64,000 nucleotides of DNA. Source: Microvirga sp. BSC39. GTDB taxonomy: Bacteria > Pseudomonadota > Alphaproteobacteria > Rhizobiales > Beijerinckiaceae. The position numbers were made by a program, and so were the translations under genes. The notes beneath the pieces were generated by a model. That model was given only the letters and a program-made list of their open reading frames with translations. It did not search any database and was not told the DNA's origin. Location of the stretch: contig NZ_JPUG01000069.1 of the NCBI RefSeq assembly GCF_000739015.1, positions 28,573 to 92,572 of the forward strand, read 5' to 3'. Positions 37,654-47,906 of the stretch are shown here, piece after piece; position 1 is the stretch's first letter; every line of letters begins with the position of its first letter.

Positions 37654-38631
37654 CTACCAGCGGATCAAGGCGCTTCCCCAGGTGAAGCCACCACCGATCG
37701 CCTCGATCATCACAAGGTCGCCATCCTTGATCCGGCCGTCCTTTCGCGCTGCGTCGAGAGCCAGCGGGATCGAGGCGGCCGAGGTATTGCCGTGCTTGTT
37801 AACGGTGATGACCACCTTCTCCGGCGCGATCCCGAGCTTGTCGGCGCTTGCCGTGATGATGCGTCGGTTGGCTTGGTGCGGCACGAACCAGTCCAGTTCG
37901 TCGGAGCTCGTGCCCGTTGCCTTGAAGGCGTCCTGCACCACGTCCGCCACCATGCCGACGGCGAACTTGAAGACCTCGCGGCCTTCCATCTTCAGGACAC
38001 CGGTGGTCTTCGTGGAACCCGGACCGCCGTCCACATAGAGCTTGTCCCGGTAGCGCCCATCGGAACGGAGATGGGATGTCAGCACACCGCGGTCGGCGGA
38101 GGTGCCCTCACCCTCCTGGGCCTCGAGCACGAGGGCGCCCGCGCCGTCGCCGAAGAGCACGCAGGTGGTGCGGTCGTTCCAATCGAGGATTCGCGAGAAG
38201 GTCTCCGCCCCCACCACGAGAGCGCGCTTGTGCGAGCCGGATTGCAGGAATTTGTCGGCGGTGGCGACCGCATAGACGAAGCCGGTGCAGACCGCCTGCA
38301 GGTCGAAGGCCATGCCATGGGTCATACCGAGGCCGGTCTGGATCATGGTGGCGGTCGACGGGAAGGTGTAGTCGGGCGTGGAGGTCGCACAGATGACGAG
38401 ATCGATGTCATTGGCGGTCAGCCCGGCATCGGCCAGGGCCGCCTCAGCCGCCTTGATGCCGAGAACCGACGTGGTCTCGTCGTCCTCGGCAATGTGGCGC
38501 TCTTCGATGCCGGTCCGCTGCACGATCCAGTCGTGCGAGGTATCCACCAGCTTCTCAAGATCCTGGTTCGTCAGCTTGCGCCTCGGCAGATAGGAGCCGA
38601 TGCCGCGTACGATGGAACGGGTGCGTTTCAA
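37654..38631 (-). CDS. fabH: 3-oxoacyl-[acyl-carrier-protein] synthase III
   Basis: Starts fatty acid synthesis by condensing acetyl-CoA with malonyl-ACP. The catalytic triad is visible: Cys115 in [11 protein letters not shown], His in [12 protein letters not shown] and Asn in [15 protein letters not shown]. Length 325 is normal. It lies downstream of plsX, the classical plsX-fabH pair of lipid synthesis. Confidence 0.97.
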   Translation of the reverse strand: MKRTRSIVRGIGSYLPRRKLTNQDLEKLVDTSHDWIVQRTGIEERHIAEDDETTSVLGIKAAEAALADAGLTANDIDLVICATSTPDYTFPSTATMIQTGLGMTHGMAFDLQAVCTGFVYAVATADKFLQSGSHKRALVVGAETFSRILDWNDRTTCVLFGDGAGALVLEAQEGEGTSADRGVLTSHLRSDGRYRDKLYVDGGPGSTKTTGVLKMEGREVFKFAVGMVADVVQDAFKATGTSSDELDWFVPHQANRRIITASADKLGIAPEKVVITVNKHGNTSAASIPLALDAARKDGRIKDGDLVMIEAIGGGFTWGSALIRW

Positions 38632-38647
38632 GATGCGCCTTCCTACA

Positions 38648-38692
38648 GCACGATCCAGGCAGGTGGGAACCGATTGCCCGAAAAGGTCATGC
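38648..38692. repeat. Diverged copy of the palindromic repeat at 25034
   Basis: GCACGATCCAGGCAGGTGGG ... AAAAGGTCATGC aligns with the reverse complement of 25034-25079, sharing the central TGGGAACCG core and the GATCATGC-like ends, with many substitutions. It lies in the 92-base gap between plsX and fabH, followed by a small AGCATGTACATGCT palindrome. Confidence 0.5.
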
Positions 38693-38723
38693 TATTCCAA
38701 AAAGATAAGAGCATGTACATGCT

Positions 38724-39758
38724 CTAAGCAGGCTGCCCGACCGGATCATGATCGAGCATGCTCCGGATTGTGTTCATCAATTCGAAGTGAGCCATGTCAT
38801 AGGCGACATCGATGGCGCTGGCGAAGCCGAGATCGTCGGTCCCGCCGTGGCTTTTCACCACAACCCCCTCAAGGCCCAGGAACACGCCGCCATTGACCTT
38901 GCGGGGGTCCATCTTGTCCCGGAGAGCGTTAAAAGCCTGTTTCGCGAAAAGGTAGCCGATCTTGGCCATCAGGGTCCGGCTCATGGCCGAGCGGAGATAC
39001 TGGCCGATCTGCTTGGCGGTGCCTTCGGCGGTCTTCAGGGCGATGTTACCCGTGAAACCTTCCGTGACCACCACGTCGACGGTGCCCTTGCCGATGTCGT
39101 CTCCCTCGACGAACCCGCGATAGTCGAGGTTCGGGAGGCTCGTTTCCTTGAGAATCCGACCGGCCTCCTTGACCGCCTCGATCCCCTTGATCTCCTCCGT
39201 GCCGACATTGAGGAGCCCGACCGTCGGACGCTCGAGGTCGAACACGATCCGCGCCATGGCAGCACCCATGATGGCCATATCGACCAGATGGCCCGCATCG
39301 GCGCCGATGGTCGCTCCCACATCGAGCACGATGCTCTCGCCCCGCATCGTCGGCCACATGGCCGCAATCGCCGGGCGCTCGATATGCGCCATCGTCTTCA
39401 GGCAGACCTTGGCGGTCGCCATGAGGGCTCCAGTATTGCCGGCCGAGACCGCGGCATCTGCCTCCCCGTCGCGCACCGCCTGCACGGCGCGCCACATGGA
39501 GGACTTGCCCCGCCCCATGCGGATAGCCTGGCTGGGCTTCTCGTCCATGGAGATGGCCATGTCGGTATGCCGCAACTCCGTGGCTGCCTTCAGCCGGGGG
39601 TGCGCGTCCAACAGAGGCGCGATCACCGTCTCGTTGCCGAACATCAGGAAGCGCAGGTCGGGGTGCCGCTCCAAGGCCAAGGCAGCGCCCGGGATCACAA
39701 CGGATGGGCCGTGATCGCCCCCCATCGCATCAAGCGAAATACGCACCGGCTTCGGCAT
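38724..39758 (-). CDS. plsX: Phosphate acyltransferase PlsX
   Basis: Makes acyl-phosphate from acyl-ACP for phospholipid synthesis. The 344 residues begin [20 protein letters not shown], the diagnostic N-terminal block, and contain [10 protein letters not shown] and [20 protein letters not shown]. It stands between yceD and fabH; rpmF, which often lies between yceD and plsX in other bacteria, is absent here, as in many alphaproteobacteria. Confidence 0.97.
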   Translation of the reverse strand: MPKPVRISLDAMGGDHGPSVVIPGAALALERHPDLRFLMFGNETVIAPLLDAHPRLKAATELRHTDMAISMDEKPSQAIRMGRGKSSMWRAVQAVRDGEADAAVSAGNTGALMATAKVCLKTMAHIERPAIAAMWPTMRGESIVLDVGATIGADAGHLVDMAIMGAAMARIVFDLERPTVGLLNVGTEEIKGIEAVKEAGRILKETSLPNLDYRGFVEGDDIGKGTVDVVVTEGFTGNIALKTAEGTAKQIGQYLRSAMSRTLMAKIGYLFAKQAFNALRDKMDPRKVNGGVFLGLEGVVVKSHGGTDDLGFASAIDVAYDMAHFELMNTIRSMLDHDPVGQPA

Positions 39759-39899
39759 AAGCGGTTGTTCTTTCTTTTAAGTCGTTCAACAGGGGGCGGA
39801 AAATAGCGGTTTGCCGGGGCTCCGCAACTGAATTCTGAGCTCCGGGCAAAAGGGTCAGGGGAGGCGAAAACCATGACGCCCGTGCTTCCAAACCGCCCG

Positions 39900-40415
39900 T
39901 TACTTGCCTTCCCTCAGCTTGTTCAGGGCCGCAAACGGCGAGTCCTTCTCATCGGAAGGGTCCCGATAATCGAAGTCGACGCCGGGTTTGCGCGGATAGG
40001 GGTCAAGCCCGAGAGCCAGGAACTCGGCCGTGAGTGCACCTAGGTCGATCTGGCCGTTCACGATCTCATCCGGAGGCTCATACTCGTTGATGTCGGTCGG
40101 CGGCTCGGCCGGCATGCCCGAGGACTCGGCGAAATCCACCTCGACCTCCTCCTCGACGGCGGAGTCGAAGGGCTCGAGGGTCGTGACGCAGATCTGGGTG
40201 ATGGAGGCCTTGACCACCCCGGTCACATTGATCCCCTTGGCCGAGGTTTTCAGGTGATAATCGCCGCTGAGCGACTGGATGGCTGGCAGCCCGAAATCCC
40301 GGGCAAGGGCTGCGCATTCTTCGGCCGTTGCTTCCACATGCACGTCCTGCCCGCGCGGCGGGATCTTCATGACGTCGATGAGCCGCGACAATGGACCCAC
40401 GGTTTCAGGTGTCAT
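39900..40415 (-). CDS. yceD: YceD/DUF177 family protein (23S rRNA accumulation)
   Basis: Protein of 171 residues with the DUF177 core: VTQICVTTLEPFDSAVEEEV and the acidic EVDFAE segment, then IDLGALTAEFLALGLDPYPR KPGVDF, the conserved C-terminal block. The E. coli homologue is needed for normal 23S rRNA levels; in plants the homologue helps 23S rRNA intron splicing. It precedes plsX and follows the bc1 chaperone gene by 12 bases. The classical zinc-type cysteine pair is reduced to one cysteine (ICVTT). Confidence 0.9.
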   Translation of the reverse strand: MTPETVGPLSRLIDVMKIPPRGQDVHVEATAEECAALARDFGLPAIQSLSGDYHLKTSAKGINVTGVVKASITQICVTTLEPFDSAVEEEVEVDFAESSGMPAEPPTDINEYEPPDEIVNGQIDLGALTAEFLALGLDPYPRKPGVDFDYRDPSDEKDSPFAALNKLREGK

Positions 40416-40427
40416 GGGGTTCCCTCC

Positions 40428-40958
40428 TTATGCGAAAGCTTCGGGCCTCGGGAAGACGGGCCCTGTCTCCAGAAGCACGTCGAGGCTGGCGGTCTTGAAC
40501 TGCTGATCGGCCGCGAGAGCATAACACGCAAGGGCGGTCGCCGGTGCCTCGCTGCCATAAGCGTTCCGGCCAAGAGCCGAGGCGAGACCCGCCTCGTCGG
40601 AGGCGTTGAAAGGACCGTCATAGGCCTGGGCCCTTCCGTAGAAGGACTCGGCGATCTTCTTCATCCGCTTGGGCACGACCGTATCGCCCACGCCCATCTC
40701 CCTCAGGGAAGCATCCATGTCCCGGAAGAAGGCGTCAGTCAGGTCCTTGGCGACCTCATCGGCAGGGCTCGGCAATTCGCGCAGGGCCCGAAGCGCCAGG
40801 ATCATGTGGAGCGACAGAGCCTCGAACCGTCCCTCGACGGTGTCCGGAATGCCGAGTGACGCGTAGAGCCCCGGCTCACGGGATGCGGTCGCGACGCTCT
40901 TGTAGAGCGTCGCGATGATTGTGCGCCGGGGATCCTTGCGGAAGAGACTGAAGATCAC
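40428..40958 (-). CDS. Ubiquinol-cytochrome c chaperone family protein
   Basis: Homologue of the mitochondrial UQCC1/CBP3 factor that helps assembly of cytochrome b of complex III. The 176-residue form begins at a GTG (40958), giving MIFSLFRKDPRRTIIATLYK; the frame extends to an ATG at 41018 without a ribosome site, so the shorter form is preferred. Family features are EPGLYASLGIPDTVEGRFEA and FRDMDASLREMGVGDTVVPK. The bc1 genes are not in this window. Confidence 0.85.
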   Translation of the reverse strand: MIFSLFRKDPRRTIIATLYKSVATASREPGLYASLGIPDTVEGRFEALSLHMILALRALRELPSPADEVAKDLTDAFFRDMDASLREMGVGDTVVPKRMKKIAESFYGRAQAYDGPFNASDEAGLASALGRNAYGSEAPATALACYALAADQQFKTASLDVLLETGPVFPRPEAFA

Positions 40959-41062
40959 AGCCCTGCCCTTCCAAAGCTTGTCAAAATCGTAGCCCCGGGT
41001 TACGCCATCACGGTCCATAGGCGCAAGCTTATCCGCGCCGCATTTTCTGGAAGAACCGCACG

Positions 41063-41518
41063 ATGCGTCGATATCATCCTCTTTTGGTGCGCCTGGCTAC
41101 AGCAACCTTTCTCGCTTCGTCCGTCGCCGCCTGCACGGTGGGCGAGGAATTCCAACGCGGCTATGTCGTGGATGAGCGCGCCATCTCCCAGGTCAGGAAG
41201 GGCATGAGCGCCGAGCAGGTTCTGCAGACCCTCGGAACCCCCTCGACCGTGTCCACCGTGGGCAACCGGAACTGGTACTACATCAGCCAGAAGTCCCGCC
41301 GCTCCCTGCAGTTCATGGGCGAGCAGGTCGTGGATCAGCAGGTGACGGCGGTCTATTTCGACAACAGTCTCCGCGTCGAGCGCATCGCCCTTTATGGCCT
41401 GCAGGATGGCCGTGTCTTCGACTTCATCAGCCGCACCACCCCTGCCGGCGGTGAGGAATCGAGCTTCCTCGGACAGATCTTCCGCGGCGCGAGCGGCTTC
41501 AACCCGTTCGGCACCTGA
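41063..41518 (+). CDS. bamE: BamE/SmpA-type outer membrane lipoprotein
   Basis: Accessory lipoprotein of the BAM complex whose BamA lies at the left edge. Signal peptide with lipobox SVAAC, Cys24 being the acylated residue. The BamE core is RKGMSAEQVLQTLGTPSTVS and NRNWYYISQKS. The 151-residue protein faces away from the bc1 chaperone gene (105-base divergent gap) and ends in a terminator. Confidence 0.9.
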   Translation: MRRYHPLLVRLATATFLASSVAACTVGEEFQRGYVVDERAISQVRKGMSAEQVLQTLGTPSTVSTVGNRNWYYISQKSRRSLQFMGEQVVDQQVTAVYFDNSLRVERIALYGLQDGRVFDFISRTTPAGGEESSFLGQIFRGASGFNPFGT

Positions 41519-41540
41519 GCCGAAGCTTTCGGAAACCTTG

Positions 41541-41567
41541 ATGGCCGGGCTCGCCCCGGCCATTTTC
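41541..41567 (+). terminator. Terminator after bamE (GGCCGGG module)
   Basis: ATGGCCGGG (41541-41549) pairs with CCCGGCCAT (41555-41563), followed by TTTTC. It ends the plus-strand bamE transcript 23 bases past the stop. The same stem occurs elsewhere in the window as a dispersed repeat, here used as a terminator. Confidence 0.75.
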
Positions 41568-41584
41568 ATGGCGAACGCCTCATG

Positions 41585-41612
41585 AAAAAACCCGCGGCTC
41601 TCACCGCGGGTT
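41585..41612 (-). terminator. Terminator after hppA
   Basis: On the minus strand AACCCGCGG-TGAGAG-CCGCGGGTT followed by a run of T (41590-41585). A strong rho-independent terminator 24 bases past the hppA stop; with the bamE terminator it separates two convergent genes. Confidence 0.85.
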
Positions 41613-41635
41613 TCGTGCATTCAGGACCGCTGCTT

Positions 41636-43759
41636 CTACGAATGAGCCAGGATGGCCAGGAGAAGCAGGGCGATGATGTTGGTGATCTTGATCGCCGGGT
41701 TCACGGCAGGGCCTGCCGTGTCCTTGTAGGGGTCGCCGACGGTGTCGCCGGTCACGGATGCCTTGTGGGCCTCCGAACCCTTGTGGTGGGTCGTGCCGGA
41801 GGCATCGGTGAACCCATCCTCGAAGGACTTCTTAGCATTGTCCCAGGCGCCGCCGCCCGAGGTCATCGAGATGGCAACGAAGAGACCCGTCACGATCACG
41901 CCCAGCAGCATGGCACCGACGGCCGAGAAGGCCTCGGACTTGCCCGCCACCCAGTAGACCACGAAGTAGGTGACGATGGGAGCCAGCACCGGCAGGAGCG
42001 ACGGCACGATCATTTCCTTGATCGCCGCCCGGGTCAGCATATCGACGGCGCGTCCGTAATCGGGACGGTCGGTGCCGGCCATGATACCCGGCTTCTCCCG
42101 GAACTGACGGCGCACTTCCTCGACCACCGCACCGGCTGCCCGGCCCACGGCCGTCATGGCGATGCCGCCGAAGAGGAAGGGGATGAGACCGCCGAACAGA
42201 AGACCCACCACCACGTAGGGGTTGGTCAGGGAGAAGTTCGGAGCCACGCCCTGGAAGTACGGATACTGCGCCGCGTTCTGGGTGAAGTAGTTCAGGTCCG
42301 AGGTATAGGCCGCGAAGAGCACCAATGCACCGAGGCCCGCGGAGCCGATGGCATAGCCCTTCGTCACCGCCTTGGTGGTGTTGCCGACAGCGTCGAGAGC
42401 GTCCGTGGACTTGCGGACCTCCTTCGGCAGGCCGGCCATCTCGGCGATGCCGCCTGCATTGTCCGTCACCGGACCGAAGGCGTCGAGAGCCACGATCATG
42501 CCCGCGACGCCCAGCATCGCCGTCACCGCAATGGCGATGCCGAAGAGACCCGCCAGCTTGAAGGCCACGATGATGCCCGCGATGATGACGATGGTCGGAA
42601 GCGCGGTGGACTCGAGGGAGACCGCGAGGCCCTGGATCACGTTCGTGCCGTGGCCGGTCACCGAGGACTGGGCGATGGACCGCACGGGACGGAAGCCGAC
42701 GCCGGTATAGTACTCGGTGATGACGACGATCAGAGCCGTCACGGCAAGGCCGATGATGGCGCACCAGAACAGGTCCTGGCCGGTGAACTCCGCCCCCGTA
42801 ATCGTTCCGAAGCCGATCATCTGCCAGGTCACGAGGCCGATGGCGATGGCGGACAGCACACCGGTCACGATCAGCCCCTTGTAGAGCGCGCCCATGATGG
42901 ACTCGTTCTGTCCGAGCTTGACGAAGAAGGTGCCGAGGATCGAGGTCACGATGCAGGCCGCGCCGATGCCGAGCGGATACAACAGCATGGTGTCGAGATT
43001 CGCCTGCCCGGCGAAGAAGATCGCCGCGAGAACCATGGTGGCGACCACGGTCACCGCGTAGGTCTCGAACAGGTCAGCCGCCATGCCGGCGCAGTCGCCG
43101 ACATTGTCGCCCACGTTGTCGGCGATAGTCGCCGGGTTGCGCGGATCGTCCTCCGGAATGCCGGCTTCGACCTTGCCTACGAGGTCGCCGCCCACGTCGG
43201 CGCCCTTGGTGAAGATGCCGCCGCCGAGACGGGCGAAGATGGAGATCAGCGAGGCGCCGAAGCCCAGCGCCACGAGGCTGTCGATGACCACGCGGTCAGA
43301 GGGCCGGAACCCATCGATCCGGGTGAGATAGCCGTAATAGAGGGCGACACCGAGAAGGGCGAGACCGGCCACGAGCATGCCCGTGACGGCACCGGACTTG
43401 AAGGCCACATCGAGGCCTCCCCCGAGGGACTGAGTTGCAGCCTGGGCGGTGCGCACATTGGCGCGGACGGACACGTTCATGCCGATGAAGCCCGCTAGAC
43501 CCGAGAGGATGGCGCCGATGGCAAAGCCGATGGCGACCCGTATGCCGAGCAGATAGGCGATGATGGCAAACAGAATTACGCCGACGATTGCGATGGTGAC
43601 GTATTGCCTGCGGAGATAAGCCTTCGCGCCTTCGGCAATTGCCCCGGCAATTTCCTGCATACGCTGCGAACCGGCGTCCCGCTTCATCACGTCGCTGATG
43701 GCCCAGAAGCCATATGCGATCGAAAGAAGCCCGCCCAAGATAATTAGGGTGAGTGCCAT
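41636..43759 (-). CDS. hppA: Proton-pumping membrane pyrophosphatase, K+-independent type
   Basis: Couples pyrophosphate hydrolysis to proton transport across the inner membrane. The 707 residues form about 16 helices; the active site contains [20 protein letters not shown] and [20 protein letters not shown]. At about residue 460 the sequence is [15 protein letters not shown]: the lysine replaces the alanine of K+-dependent enzymes, which by known family rules marks the K+-independent class. Start at 43759 with AAGGA 7 bases upstream. Single gene with its own terminator. Confidence 0.96.
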   Translation of the reverse strand: MALTLIILGGLLSIAYGFWAISDVMKRDAGSQRMQEIAGAIAEGAKAYLRRQYVTIAIVGVILFAIIAYLLGIRVAIGFAIGAILSGLAGFIGMNVSVRANVRTAQAATQSLGGGLDVAFKSGAVTGMLVAGLALLGVALYYGYLTRIDGFRPSDRVVIDSLVALGFGASLISIFARLGGGIFTKGADVGGDLVGKVEAGIPEDDPRNPATIADNVGDNVGDCAGMAADLFETYAVTVVATMVLAAIFFAGQANLDTMLLYPLGIGAACIVTSILGTFFVKLGQNESIMGALYKGLIVTGVLSAIAIGLVTWQMIGFGTITGAEFTGQDLFWCAIIGLAVTALIVVITEYYTGVGFRPVRSIAQSSVTGHGTNVIQGLAVSLESTALPTIVIIAGIIVAFKLAGLFGIAIAVTAMLGVAGMIVALDAFGPVTDNAGGIAEMAGLPKEVRKSTDALDAVGNTTKAVTKGYAIGSAGLGALVLFAAYTSDLNYFTQNAAQYPYFQGVAPNFSLTNPYVVVGLLFGGLIPFLFGGIAMTAVGRAAGAVVEEVRRQFREKPGIMAGTDRPDYGRAVDMLTRAAIKEMIVPSLLPVLAPIVTYFVVYWVAGKSEAFSAVGAMLLGVIVTGLFVAISMTSGGGAWDNAKKSFEDGFTDASGTTHHKGSEAHKASVTGDTVGDPYKDTAGPAVNPAIKITNIIALLLLAILAHS

Positions 43760-43911
43760 CATGCCATCCTTGTTATGGGAAAGCAGAAAGCCGCTCCTCA
43801 AGGCTCGTTTTCTGGCCTTGAGCGGCCCCTACCCCCAGCGAACTTTATATTTGGTGGCAAAAAACTAGGCAGTTCGCAACAATCCTGCGGAAAGAACACA
43901 CAGGAATACCT

Positions 43912-45150
43912 TTAGACTTTAGCGGGTGCGATCACCTTGGCCTTTTGCTGCCAAGCCAGAAGAGCTAGGGCAATGAGGACAGGCGGGAAGACCAGCCAGT
44001 TCACGCTTTCCCACCCGCCGGCGCTCAGGAGCTTGCCGGAGGAGAACGACGCCACGGCGACCGAGCCGAAGATCAGGAAGTCGTTGGCGGCCTGAACCTT
44101 GGCGCGCTCCTCGGGACGATAGCAATCGGTCACCAGAGCCGTGGCTCCGATGAAGCCGAAGTTCCAGCCAAGGCCAAGCAGAATCAGAGTGATCCAGAAG
44201 TGGGCGATGGTTATGCCCGACAGCCCAATCACGGCGGAAATAGCGATCAGCACGAGCCCCGCCGCCGTCACCGGCCCTTTGCCGTAACGGGAGATCAGGC
44301 GGCCGGTGAAGAAGCTCGGGCCGAACATGGCCAGGATATGCCACTGGATGCCGAGCGCCGCGGCTCCGACCGAATGGCCGCAGCCGATCATCGCCAGCGG
44401 GGCCGCCGTCATCATGAAGGTCATGAGGCTGTACGACACCAGCCCCGTAACGGCGGCCACGATGAATCGGGGTTGGCGCACGATTTCGCTCAAGGGCCTG
44501 CCACCCCCAGCCTTTGTGGAGGCAACGCTCACCGGCGCCGGCCGCATGAACCACACCACGATCATCGAGAGGAACGCGAGAGCTGCCTGCCCCAGGAAGG
44601 CTCCGGCGAAGGGCGCGGCCTCAACCGCATCCCGGGTCCAGATCACGGTCTGTGGCCCGACCACGCCGGCAACTAGGCCGCCCGTCATGACCCAGGAGAT
44701 CGCCTTCGGCTTGAAGGCCTCGGAGGCCGCGTCGGTCGCGGCGAAGCGGTAGCTCTGGTTGAAGGAGCCGTAGCTTCCGATGATCAGGGTGCCGAGACAG
44801 AAGAGCACGAAGCTGTAGGAGGCGATGCCGTAGGCCGCGAGGCAGCCGCCGGCCAGGCCGATGCCGGCGCCGACCACATAGCCGATGCGGCGTCCCGCTT
44901 TGCGCATTAGCATGGCGGCCGGAATCGTGCCGAGGGCCAGCCCGAGATTGAGCAGGCTCACGGGAAGGGTCGCCAGTTCCTTGTTCGACGCCAAGGCCTG
45001 CCCCACGAGGCCACCAAGGGAGACCACGATAGCTGGGCTAGACCCGCCGAGCGCCATGGCGACAGCCAACACGACGGCATTGTGCTTGGCGATCCCGTCA
45101 CTGGAGGGCGCCTGGTAGGAGCTGTCAGAAATGCTGGTAGGAGCCGACAT
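43912..45150 (-). CDS. MFS transporter of unknown substrate
   Basis: A 412-residue protein with about 12 membrane helices and major-facilitator features: AAMLMRKAGRRIGYVVGAGI (the loop 2-3 signature in a variant form) and a second-half counterpart GRLISRYGKGPVTAAGLVL. The start overlaps the thiL end by 26 bases and may be coupled to it. The substrate cannot be told from sequence; being behind thiL suggests but does not show a link to thiamine or other vitamins. Confidence 0.85.
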   Translation of the reverse strand: MSAPTSISDSSYQAPSSDGIAKHNAVVLAVAMALGGSSPAIVVSLGGLVGQALASNKELATLPVSLLNLGLALGTIPAAMLMRKAGRRIGYVVGAGIGLAGGCLAAYGIASYSFVLFCLGTLIIGSYGSFNQSYRFAATDAASEAFKPKAISWVMTGGLVAGVVGPQTVIWTRDAVEAAPFAGAFLGQAALAFLSMIVVWFMRPAPVSVASTKAGGGRPLSEIVRQPRFIVAAVTGLVSYSLMTFMMTAAPLAMIGCGHSVGAAALGIQWHILAMFGPSFFTGRLISRYGKGPVTAAGLVLIAISAVIGLSGITIAHFWITLILLGLGWNFGFIGATALVTDCYRPEERAKVQAANDFLIFGSVAVASFSSGKLLSAGGWESVNWLVFPPVLIALALLAWQQKAKVIAPAKV

Positions 45151-46114
45151 CGTAGCGTCTTTCGAGACCGTTCATCCGAAAGAGCGGCCGATCGGACCCT
45201 GGGACGACTCGGCCGATGACGGACAGGGGGATGCCGATGCTATCGGCCTCCTGGCGGAACCTGTCGAGAGCCTTTTCCGGGACAGTGCAGAGAATCTCGT
45301 AATCGTCGCCGCCGGTGAGGGCCAGATCCAGCAGTTCGGGCGACGCCTGAATGGCCTTGGCGACCCCCGCCGACAGCGGCACCTGATCCGCCTCGATCAG
45401 GGCAGAGACGCCGCTGGCCTTCATCATCTTGGCGAGATCGCCCGCAAGACCGTCCGAGACATCCATGGCGGCGCTGGCATGATCGCGCAGGGCGGCAGCG
45501 AGCCGGTGGCGGGGCTGGGGGTGGAGATAGCGGCCGGCGAGATGCGCCTTCTCGTCCGGCGAGAGGCCATCGCTCCAGGACGGGGCGGAGCGGAGCTTGA
45601 GCCCTAAGGCCCCGTCGCCGATGGTGCCGGTGACGCAGATGAGGTCACCGGCCTGCGCCGTGGTCCGCTGGACCATGCGGCCGGCCGGCACCTGCCCCAC
45701 GGCGGTGACCGACAGGGTCAGGGGCCCCCTCGCCTTCACCGTGTCGCCGCCGAGAAGCGGGCACGAGAAATCCCGCGACGCCTGGCCGAGCCCGGCAGCA
45801 AAATCCGCAAGCCAGTCCTCGGTCCAGCCGTCAGGCAGGGCGAGGCTCAGGAGGAAGCCTGCCGGATCGGCGCCTTTCGCGGCAAGATCGGAGACGTTCA
45901 CGCCAAGCGCCTTGCGGGCGATGGAGCCGGGAGCGTCCTCGGGCAGGAAATGGACGCGCTCGACCAAGGCGTCCGTGGTGAGGACGAGGTCGTGGCCGGG
46001 TTTCGGCGTCAGGCAGGCTGCGTCGTCCTTGAGGCCGAGGGCACCTTCACCTGCGATGGGAGCGAAGAATCGCGCGATGAGGCTGTCCTCGCTCGGGCGT
46101 TCGCTCGCACTCAT
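45125..46114 (-). CDS. thiL: Thiamine-monophosphate kinase
   Basis: Last step of thiamine diphosphate synthesis. A PurM-like ATP-binding protein of 329 residues: GLKDDAACL near the N-terminus, ALGVNVSDLAAKGADPAGFL and LGGDTVKARGPLTLSVTAVG, then MDVSDGLAGDLAKM, all family blocks. It follows nusB by 26 bases, the nusB-thiL pair being widespread. Confidence 0.95.
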   Translation of the reverse strand: MSASERPSEDSLIARFFAPIAGEGALGLKDDAACLTPKPGHDLVLTTDALVERVHFLPEDAPGSIARKALGVNVSDLAAKGADPAGFLLSLALPDGWTEDWLADFAAGLGQASRDFSCPLLGGDTVKARGPLTLSVTAVGQVPAGRMVQRTTAQAGDLICVTGTIGDGALGLKLRSAPSWSDGLSPDEKAHLAGRYLHPQPRHRLAAALRDHASAAMDVSDGLAGDLAKMMKASGVSALIEADQVPLSAGVAKAIQASPELLDLALTGGDDYEILCTVPEKALDRFRQEADSIGIPLSVIGRVVPGSDRPLFRMNGLERRYDVGSYQHF

Positions 46115-46140
46115 CGGCCGGCCACCATCGCCCGTTCGCG

Positions 46141-46623
46141 TTACCGCCCGCCCTGCCCGGCGGCCTTCTTCTCGAGCTCGCCGGGGCGAACCTCGCGGGC
46201 GACCTTGTCGAGCACCGCATTGACGAGACCCGGCTCGTCGTCGCCGTAGAAGCCGTGGGTCACGTCCACGTATTCGGTGATGACCACGCGGGCCGGGACA
46301 TCCTTGCGGAACATCAGCTCGTAGCCGCCGGCGCGCAGGATCGCGCGCAGCACGGCCTCGATCCGCTTGAGGGGCCAGTCGGTGGCGAGCGCGTTGTCGA
46401 TCCTGACGTCGATGTCGCGCTGGTTCTTGACCACGCCCGACAGGATGTCGCGGAAGAAGGTGGTGTCCGACGGCTTGAACTCGATGCCCTCGACCTCGCG
46501 GCCGATCCAGAAGGCCTCGAACTCGGCGAGCGCGTCGATGACGGTCTTGCCGGAAATGTCCATCTGGTAGAGGGCCTGGACGGCAGCGAGGCGAGCGGCC
46601 GAGCGCTCTGCTGGCTTCGTCAT
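46141..46623 (-). CDS. nusB: Transcription antitermination factor NusB
   Basis: Binds boxA of rRNA leaders with NusE. The 160 residues begin MTKPAERSAARLAAVQALYQ at 46623; a longer frame to 46689 lies inside ribH. Helical core with DWPLKRIEAVLRAILRAGGYEL and VVITEYVDVTHGFYGDDEPG at the C-terminus. It follows ribH by 4 bases. Confidence 0.95.
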   Translation of the reverse strand: MTKPAERSAARLAAVQALYQMDISGKTVIDALAEFEAFWIGREVEGIEFKPSDTTFFRDILSGVVKNQRDIDVRIDNALATDWPLKRIEAVLRAILRAGGYELMFRKDVPARVVITEYVDVTHGFYGDDEPGLVNAVLDKVAREVRPGELEKKAAGQGGR

Positions 46624-46627
46624 GATA

Positions 46628-47116
46628 TCAGGCCTCCAGTTTCTGTTTGATGCGCAGGACGGCGAGAGCCGCTTCCACCGCGCCCCCACCCTTATTCAAT
46701 TCATTCACGCTCGCGCGGGTCCAGGCCTGCTGATCATTCTCGACGGTCAGGATGCCGTTGGCGAGCGGAATGCGGCGCTCGACCGACAGGTCCATGAGGG
46801 CGCGGGCGCTCTCGCCGGCAACGATGTCATAGTGTCCGGTCTCGCCGCGGATCACGCAGCCCAGGGCCACGACGGCATCATAGGGCCGGCCGGCCTTCTC
46901 GGCTGCGTCGAGCGCGATGGCGATGGTGGCCGGGATCTCGAGGGCACCGTCCAGGGTCAGCACGTCCATGGTGGCCTGCGCCGCCTCGACGGCGCCTTGC
47001 GCGCCGCGCAGAAGCTCATCGGCGATGTCGTCGTAGAAGCGGGCCTCGACGACGAGAATGCGGGCACCGGGGACCGGCGGACGGGAGCCTTGCGGCTTGG
47101 CGGAATGGGCGACCAT
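46628..47116 (-). CDS. ribH: 6,7-dimethyl-8-ribityllumazine synthase
   Basis: Penultimate step of riboflavin synthesis. The 162 residues contain [13 protein letters not shown] and [20 protein letters not shown] with the catalytic His in the HYD segment, and the C-terminal block [20 protein letters not shown]. It follows ribE with a 154-base gap that contains a CCTCCCCC-TTG-TGGGGAGG hairpin near 47187-47206. Confidence 0.96.
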   Translation of the reverse strand: MVAHSAKPQGSRPPVPGARILVVEARFYDDIADELLRGAQGAVEAAQATMDVLTLDGALEIPATIAIALDAAEKAGRPYDAVVALGCVIRGETGHYDIVAGESARALMDLSVERRIPLANGILTVENDQQAWTRASVNELNKGGGAVEAALAVLRIKQKLEA

Positions 47117-47270
47117 AGGTCTCGAACACCTTTAGTGTGAGCCTTCATTCCAAGCGTCTGGACGAAAAGCGCCGGCAGTTCTCCTCCCCCTTGTGGGGAG
47201 GGAAAACCCGCGCCAGACCTTTTCGGTCCGACTCTCAGGATGAGGGCTATATAAGGAAAGTTGAAAGTCC

Positions 47271-47906
47271 CTACCCCGCCCGGCGCGCGTCCGCAAGCCG
47301 CGCCGCATAGCGGGCCATGAGGTCGACCTCCAGGTTGAGCCTGTCGCCCACCTGCCGGTCGCCCCAGGTGGTCACGGCGAGCGTGTGCGGGATGATGAGC
47401 ACGGAGAACATGTCGTCGTTGACCGTGTTCACGGTGAGCGACGTGCCGTCGAGGCAGACCGAGCCCTTTTCGGCAATGAACGGGGCAAGCGCCGGCGGCA
47501 CCTTCAGGGTGAATCGGGCGGTCGGTCCCCAGGGATCGTCGCCCGCCGTGATCGCCTCCTTGGCCACGATGGTGGCCAACCCGTCCACGTGCCCGGTGAC
47601 GATGTGTCCGCCGAGTTCGTCGCCGATCTTCAGGGAGCGCTCCAGATTGACCCTGGTGCCCGCCTGCCACTCGCCGACCGTGGTGCGCTCCAGGGTTTCG
47701 GCCGCGGCATCCACGTCGAACCAGCAGCCGCCCTCCCGCTCGCCGAAGGCAACGACCGTGAGGCACGGCCCGCCGCAGGCGATGGAGGCGCCGAGCACGA
47801 TGGTGGCGGGATCGTAGGACGAGTGGATGCGCAGGCGCTTGAGGGTGCCTTGAGACCCTTCGGCCGCCGCGACTTCACCGACATCGGTGACGATACCCGT
47901 AAACAT
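47271..47906 (-). CDS. ribE: Riboflavin synthase subunit alpha
   Basis: Dismutates two lumazine molecules to riboflavin. Two tandem lumazine-binding barrels of about 95 residues: [20 protein letters not shown] with the SIACGGPCLTVVAFG block, and the second with GHIVTGHVDGLATIV and SVCLDGTSLTVNTVNDD. The start ATG overlaps the ribD stop by one base (TGATG). The protein is 211 residues. I see no FMN riboswitch upstream of the rib genes. Confidence 0.95.
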   Translation of the reverse strand: MFTGIVTDVGEVAAAEGSQGTLKRLRIHSSYDPATIVLGASIACGGPCLTVVAFGEREGGCWFDVDAAAETLERTTVGEWQAGTRVNLERSLKIGDELGGHIVTGHVDGLATIVAKEAITAGDDPWGPTARFTLKVPPALAPFIAEKGSVCLDGTSLTVNTVNDDMFSVLIIPHTLAVTTWGDRQVGDRLNLEVDLMARYAARLADARRAG

